Shown: positions 5,219 through 8,770 of the stretch, one piece after another
Layout: each line of letters opens with the position of its first letter
How positions within the stretch are numbered: position 1 is the stretch's first letter
Origin: Oscillospiraceae bacterium
GTDB lineage: Bacteria > Bacillota > Clostridia > Oscillospirales > Acutalibacteraceae
Assembly (NCBI GenBank): GCA_021640185.1
Contig: JAJXDX010000057.1
Coordinates: forward strand, 1-8,770
Length of the DNA: 8,770 nucleotides
Direction of reading: 5' to 3'
The notes under the pieces: generated by a model
Database searches by the model: none
Seen by the model: the letters and a program-made list of their open reading frames with translations, nothing else
Told to the model about the DNA's origin: nothing
Made by a program: the position numbers and the translations under genes

Positions 5219-7183
5219 ATGGCAGTCGAAAAAATGAAGCTGCTGACCGTTTCGGGCAAGCTCGATCGGCTGGATGAGCTGATCGACCGCTGCTGTCTGG
5301 ACGGCCGGATCCAAGTGGAGCAGGCGGGCGAGCATATCTCCGGCTCGCTGGGGTATATGCCGCTGTCGGAGCCGGACCCGTATGCCGACCGCCTGTCGGC
5401 CGTGCGGGAGGTGGCGCACGATCTGGGGCAGGAGCTGCACTATCGCGACACGGTGCGCGGCAGCCGGGACGACGCGCAGGTGGATAACGATCTGCTCTCG
5501 GCCCTGTCGAAGCAGGTCAAGGATCTGCAGGACCGCAAAAATGCCCTGAATGCCGAGATCCGGCAGGCCGAGGACGCCCTGCGCGATCTGTCGCATTTCG
5601 TCGATATGGATCTGCCGCTCAAGGAGCTGTACGACAGCCGTTTCGTCCGTTTCCGGTTCGGGCGGATGCCGCGCGAGAACGCGCAGAAGCTCGCCCTGCT
5701 CAAGGACGACCCGTATCTGCTGTTCTTCCCCTGCCAGACGGAGGGCGAGGACGTCTGGGGCGTGTATTTCGCTCCGGTCAATAAGGTCGACGAGGTCGAC
5801 CGGCTGTTCGCGTCGCTGTATTTCCAGCGCCTGCGCCTGCCGCAGACCTACGAAACGCCGGAAAAGGCGGCCGAGGACTGCCGCGAGAAGATCCGGCAGG
5901 GCGGCGAGGAGCGGCAGCGTCTGGACGACGAGCTGCGTCGCCTGTGGGACGAGAAGGGCGACACCTGCGACGAGATGTATTCCCGTCTGCTGTACCGCAG
6001 CGCCGTGCATGAGGTGCGCAGCCGCGTCGTCGTCCGGCGCGACAGCTTCGTGCTGATCGGCTGGGTCCCCGTGCGGGAGGAAAAGGCCGTGCGCGCCGCA
6101 TTGGCGGATCTGCCCGTGCAGGCGGAATTGACGCGTCCCAGCGGCAAGCGCGGGGACGCCCCGCCGACGAAGCTCAAAAACGGGGCGCTCGTGCGCCCGT
6201 ACGAGGAATTCGTCGAGATGTACGGCATCCCGGATTATCACGACATCGACCCCACGCTGTTTTTGTCCGTGATCTATACGCTGCTGTTCGGCATCATGTT
6301 CGCCGATCTCGGCCAGGCGCTGTGCGTGGCGGCGCTGGGGCTTTTCCTGTGGCTAAAGAGCCGCAGCCGCATGGGCGGCATCCTGCTGCGCTGCGGGCTG
6401 TCCTCCGCCGTGTTCGGCACGCTGTTCGGCTCCGTGTTCGGCAACGAGCATCTGCTCGACGGTTTTTATACCGACGTGCTGCACATCGATAAACCGATCG
6501 AGATCATGCGCGACATCACCTTCATCCTCGTGGCGGCGATCGGCATCGGCGTGTTCCTGCTGGTGGTGGCGATGCTGCTGGGCGTCGCGTCGTCGGTCAA
6601 GCGCGGCCATATCGGCGAGGCGCTGTTTTCCGAAAACGGCGTGGCGGGCATCTTCACCTACCTGTCGCTCGTGCTATTGATCCTGCGCTTCATGGGCGGC
6701 GAAGCGTTCGCCGCCGTCCCGGCCGGGCCGGTCACGGCCGTGCTGCTCGTCTGTTTGGCCGTGCTGTATTTCAAGCAGATCCTGATCGGGCTGGTGGAGC
6801 GCCGCCCGGACTGGAAGCCGGACAGCATCGGCGACTATCTGCTGGCCAACCTGTTCGAGCTGATCGAATACGTGCTGTCGTATTTCAGCAACACCGTGTC
6901 GTTTCTGCGCGTCGGCGCGTTCGTGCTGGTGCACGCCGGGATGATGCTGGTGGTGTATTCCATGGCGCCCGCCGCGGGTGTGGGCAGGATCGCGGTGCTG
7001 GTGCTCGGCAACGTGCTGATCATGGGCATCGAGGGCGTGCTGACCTATATCCAGGTGCTGCGTCTGGGGTTCTACGAGATGTTCAGCCGGTTCTATCAAG
7101 GCGACGGCAAGCCGTTCTCCGCGTTCTCGCTGGCAAAGTTGGCACAGCGGGCGGGGGCGGCACGCCGCAGCGATAAAGCATAA
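5219..7183 (+). CDS. ntpI: A/V-type ATP synthase subunit I (membrane a-type subunit)
   Basis: Subunit I forms the stationary half of the ion channel and anchors the peripheral stalks. The 654-residue product has the two-part family layout. Residues 1-340 form a cytoplasmic arm with a long charged coiled coil around residues 85-125. The membrane half has hydrophobic segments near 347-371, 388-408, 434-456, 477-493, 502-525, 545-585 (two helices) and 591-620. The motif SFLRVGAFVLVHAG contains Arg564, at the place of the conserved arginine that meets the carboxylate of the rotating ring. The C-terminal FYEMFSRFYQGDGKPFSAF matches the family's closing signature. The start has GAGGTGAGAG directly upstream and lies 9 bases after the subunit C stop. 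Length and motifs are complete, with no sign of decay. Confidence 0.95.
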   Translation: MAVEKMKLLTVSGKLDRLDELIDRCCLDGRIQVEQAGEHISGSLGYMPLSEPDPYADRLSAVREVAHDLGQELHYRDTVRGSRDDAQVDNDLLSALSKQVKDLQDRKNALNAEIRQAEDALRDLSHFVDMDLPLKELYDSRFVRFRFGRMPRENAQKLALLKDDPYLLFFPCQTEGEDVWGVYFAPVNKVDEVDRLFASLYFQRLRLPQTYETPEKAAEDCREKIRQGGEERQRLDDELRRLWDEKGDTCDEMYSRLLYRSAVHEVRSRVVVRRDSFVLIGWVPVREEKAVRAALADLPVQAELTRPSGKRGDAPPTKLKNGALVRPYEEFVEMYGIPDYHDIDPTLFLSVIYTLLFGIMFADLGQALCVAALGLFLWLKSRSRMGGILLRCGLSSAVFGTLFGSVFGNEHLLDGFYTDVLHIDKPIEIMRDITFILVAAIGIGVFLLVVAMLLGVASSVKRGHIGEALFSENGVAGIFTYLSLVLLILRFMGGEAFAAVPAGPVTAVLLVCLAVLYFKQILIGLVERRPDWKPDSIGDYLLANLFELIEYVLSYFSNTVSFLRVGAFVLVHAGMMLVVYSMAPAAGVGRIAVLVLGNVLIMGIEGVLTYIQVLRLGFYEMFSRFYQGDGKPFSAFSLAKLAQRAGAARRSDKA

Positions 7184-7188
7184 GGAGG
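7181..7188 (+). promoter_or_regulatory. Very strong ribosome binding site of subunit K
   Basis: TAAGGAGG is a full anti-Shine-Dalgarno match and contains the TAA stop of subunit I. It lies 9 bases before the K start codon, followed by an unstructured A-rich spacer. It is the strongest such site in the operon so far, which fits a ring subunit needed in many copies. Confidence 0.7.
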
Positions 7189-7197
7189 AAAAAACTC

Positions 7198-7668
7198 ATG
7201 AAAGCTCTGTTGTTCATCATCCCGGTACTGGTGCTGGCGGCGTCGGTGGCGTTCGCCGTATACAAGGTGCGCCGCGGCGTATCGCCCAAAAAGATGTTCT
7301 GCATGAACTTGGCCGTGGCGGGCGCGCTGCTGGTGCTGTGCGGCGGCGCGGCGCTGAACGTTTCCGCCGCCCCGGCCGAGGAGAGCGCCGCGGCTGCCGA
7401 CACGGCGCAGGCGGCTGACACGCAGAAGGAGGGCGCCGACGGCATCGCGCTGGGCCTCGGGCTGCTGGCCGCGGGCCTCGTCACGGGTCTGGCGGGCATC
7501 GGCGGCGGTATCGCCGTGGCGGCGGGCGCGCCCGCCGCGATCGGCGCCACCAGCGAGGACCCGAAGATGTTCGGCCGTGCGCTGATCTTCGTCGCTCTGG
7601 GCGAGTCGATCGCCCTGTACGGCGTGGTCATCTCCATCCTGATCCTGCAGGGGCTCGGCGTGCTGTAA
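7198..7668 (+). CDS. ntpK: A/V-type ATP synthase subunit K (proteolipid) with an unusual N-terminal hairpin
   Basis: Subunit K builds the rotating membrane ring. The 156-residue protein has four hydrophobic segments. The last two (about residues 82-112 and 125-151) form a clear c-type hairpin with the glycine-rich AGIGGGIAVAAG, the loop SEDPKMFG and the ion-binding Glu136 in VALGESIALYG. The first two (about 3-22 and 36-56) flank a basic loop (YKVRRGVSPKKM) and do not carry the c-type pattern. They are followed by a signal-peptidase-like stretch VSAAPAEE and an Ala/Glu/Asp/Gln linker (61-80). So only one carboxylate per polypeptide is present. The glutamine that helps bind sodium in Enterococcus K is replaced by glycine (near Gly103), which hints at proton use, though Ser137 follows the Glu. 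Similar long forms occur in other Clostridia, as far as I recall. Whether the N-terminal part is cleaved is unknown. Confidence 0.92.
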   Translation: MKALLFIIPVLVLAASVAFAVYKVRRGVSPKKMFCMNLAVAGALLVLCGGAALNVSAAPAEESAAAADTAQAADTQKEGADGIALGLGLLAAGLVTGLAGIGGGIAVAAGAPAAIGATSEDPKMFGRALIFVALGESIALYGVVISILILQGLGVL

Positions 7669-7687
7669 GGCGCGCCCCGAACGAACC

Positions 7688-7993
7688 ATGAGATTTTATC
7701 TGATCAGCGATAACGTGGATACGCAGCTGGGCCTGCGTCTGGCGGGGATCGACGGCGTCGTCGTGCACGAGCCGGCGGCCGTGGAGCGGGAGCTGGGCCG
7801 CGCCATCGCGGACGAAACGGTCGGCGTCGTTTTGATCACCGAGCCGCTGGCGCGGCAGTGCGGCCCGCTGATCGACAAAACGAAGCTGACCGTGTCGCGC
7901 CCGCTGATCGTGGAGATCCCCGATCGGCACGGCAGCCGCACGAAGGACAGCATCACGCGCTATGTGCGCGATGCGATCGGCGTAAAATTTTGA
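7688..7993 (+). CDS. A/V-type ATP synthase subunit F
   Basis: Subunit F is a small Rossmann-like protein of the central stalk that binds subunit D and modulates activity. The 101-residue length and pattern fit well. The opening strand MRFYLISDNV leads into a helix start at LGLRLAGIDGVVV (14-26). The middle strand VGVVLITEPLA (45-55) is typical of the family, as are VSRPLIVEIPDRHG (69-82) and the closing helix DSITRYVRDAIGVKF. The ATG at 7688 has almost no Shine-Dalgarno: the nearest purine-rich stretch, AAGG, overlaps the K stop about 18 bases away. Translation is therefore probably weak or coupled to K, in keeping with one copy per complex. The gene is called ntpG in Enterococcus and atpF elsewhere, so no symbol is given. 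Confidence 0.9.
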   Translation: MRFYLISDNVDTQLGLRLAGIDGVVVHEPAAVERELGRAIADETVGVVLITEPLARQCGPLIDKTKLTVSRPLIVEIPDRHGSRTKDSITRYVRDAIGVKF

Positions 7994-8007
7994 CGGGAGG
8001 GATCGCC

Positions 8008-8628
8008 ATGGGCGAAACGGGATCGGATCGCAAGCTGGCATTGTTCCTCGAGGCGATCCGCGAGGCCGCCGAGGAGAGCTGCCGCACCGTAGAGGAGCAG
8101 ACCGCGCAGATCACGCGCCGGCAGCTGCAAAAGGCGGAAAAGGAAGTGCACGACCGGCACGAGGTGACCTATCGCAGCGCGCTTTCGCAGGTGCGCCGCA
8201 AGGCGGACAGCGAGATCGCCGCGTACCGTGCCGCCTCCCGCAGCCGCCTGACGCAGCTGCGCGAGGCTTACGAGCGCACCGTGTTCTCCGACGCGGCGGA
8301 AAAGATCGAGGCTTTCACCCGCACGGCGGAGTACGGCGCGCTGCTGGAGCGCAGCGCGGCGCGGCTGGCCGCGCTGTGCCCGGAAGGGGACGGCACGGCG
8401 GTGCTTTATCTGCGTCCGGCGGACGAGGGCTTTGCCGACCGGGTGCGGGCGGCGTTTCGCGCCGTGCGCCCGGCGGGCTGCACGGTGCGCACGGACGGGG
8501 ACATCCGTCTGGGCGGCCTGCGGCTCTCGTGCCCGGCGGCGCAGCTGACGGCGGACGATACGCTGGAAGAACGGCTGGAGCGCCAGCGCCCGGCGTTCCG
8601 CCAAACGTCCGGACTGACGGTGGTGTAA
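8008..8628 (+). CDS. ntpE: A/V-type ATP synthase subunit E
   Basis: Subunit E is the peripheral stalk protein that pairs with the G/H-like subunit and holds the catalytic head. The product is 206 residues. Its first half (about 8-100) is a long charged helix rich in Glu, Arg, Lys and Ala that should form a coiled coil. The C-terminal half (about 105-206) is globular, with YGALLERSAARLAALCP, then VLYLRPADEGFADRV, and a closing DDTLEERLERQRPAFR in which the family's usual D-TL-ERL pattern is recognisable. The start at 8008 is set by GGGAGGG 6 bases upstream. The frame is open further back but only through subunit F. It lies 14 bases after the F stop and 12 bases before subunit A. The pairing with the first gene of the operon supports both calls. 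Confidence 0.9.
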   Translation: MGETGSDRKLALFLEAIREAAEESCRTVEEQTAQITRRQLQKAEKEVHDRHEVTYRSALSQVRRKADSEIAAYRAASRSRLTQLREAYERTVFSDAAEKIEAFTRTAEYGALLERSAARLAALCPEGDGTAVLYLRPADEGFADRVRAAFRAVRPAGCTVRTDGDIRLGGLRLSCPAAQLTADDTLEERLERQRPAFRQTSGLTVV

Positions 8629-8640
8629 GGAGGCGAGCGT

Positions 8641-8770
8641 ATGGCTGACAAAACGGCCGGTGCACGGATCGTGCGCATCAACGGGCCGGTGGTCGGCGTC
8701 GAGGGCGGCGACCTGTCGATGACCGAGATGGTCTACGTGGGCAGCGAGCGCCTGATCGGCGAGGTGATCT
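8641..8770 (+). CDS. ntpA: A/V-type ATP synthase catalytic subunit A, N-terminal part only
   Basis: The gene runs off the right edge; 43 codons are present. The product starts MADKTAGARIVRINGPVVGV and continues with MTEMVYVGSERLIGEVI. This is the N-terminal beta-barrel of the catalytic A subunit, with the typical GxIxxIxGPVV-like strand followed by a conserved LIGEVI. AAGGAGG lies 7 bases upstream of the ATG, one of the best ribosome binding sites in the operon. The nucleotide-binding P-loop lies beyond the window. Subunits B and D are expected to follow, as in other bacterial operons of this type. Confidence 0.95.
   Translation, partial: MADKTAGARIVRINGPVVGVEGGDLSMTEMVYVGSERLIGEVI

Noticed and set aside
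4082..6241. 719-residue minus-strand open frame across subunits C and I
   Set aside because: It lies opposite two well-supported ATPase genes and has the Arg/His/Gln-rich look of GC-rich antisense frames.

Overview
This window looks like chromosomal DNA from a GC-rich anaerobic member of the Firmicutes, most likely a gut-type Clostridia of the Oscillospiraceae/Ruminococcaceae kind. That placement is an inference. It rests on strong AGGAGG-type ribosome binding sites, sigma-A-type promoters, a bacterial A/V-type ATPase operon instead of F-type genes, and a Clostridia-style glyceraldehyde-3-phosphate dehydrogenase. No phage, insertion sequence, CRISPR, tRNA or rRNA was seen.

Left part (1-1924): an AT-richer edge of about 80 bases leads into a near-consensus promoter (83-111) and a gene for an eight-helix membrane protein of unknown function. 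It converges, with only 4 bases between stop codons, on a minus-strand gene. That gene's product resembles the ATP-binding half of a sensor histidine kinase but has lost the key nucleotide-binding residues.

Centre (1925-3194): a 180-base divergent control region carries a perfect 8-bp inverted repeat and promoters facing both ways. It is followed by gap, the glycolytic GAPDH, which is closed by a textbook rho-independent terminator (3155-3194).

Repeat region and small gene (3195-3870): between the gap terminator and a short minus-strand gene with a TTG start lies a tandem array of roughly 45-bp units. The units alternate between two sequence types, giving a 90-bp higher-order period. A 13-bp perfect hairpin lies 3 bases past the small gene's stop. 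Two further GC-rich inverted repeats sit between the small gene and the next promoter.

Right part (3800-8770): a strong promoter (TTGCAT, 17 bp, TATAAT) drives an A/V-type ATPase operon in the order G/H-like stalk, C, I, K, F, E, A (A is cut by the window edge). Subunits I and K form the membrane ion path. C links the rotor to the ring. E and the G/H-like protein form the peripheral stalks. F belongs to the central stalk, and A is the catalytic subunit; B and D are expected just downstream. The proteolipid K gene has the strongest Shine-Dalgarno and the following F gene has almost none, which fits the different copy numbers of these subunits. No complete novel system was found. The best candidates for follow-up are the alternating repeat array, the degenerate kinase-like protein, the palindrome upstream of gap and the unusual N-terminal hairpin of subunit K.
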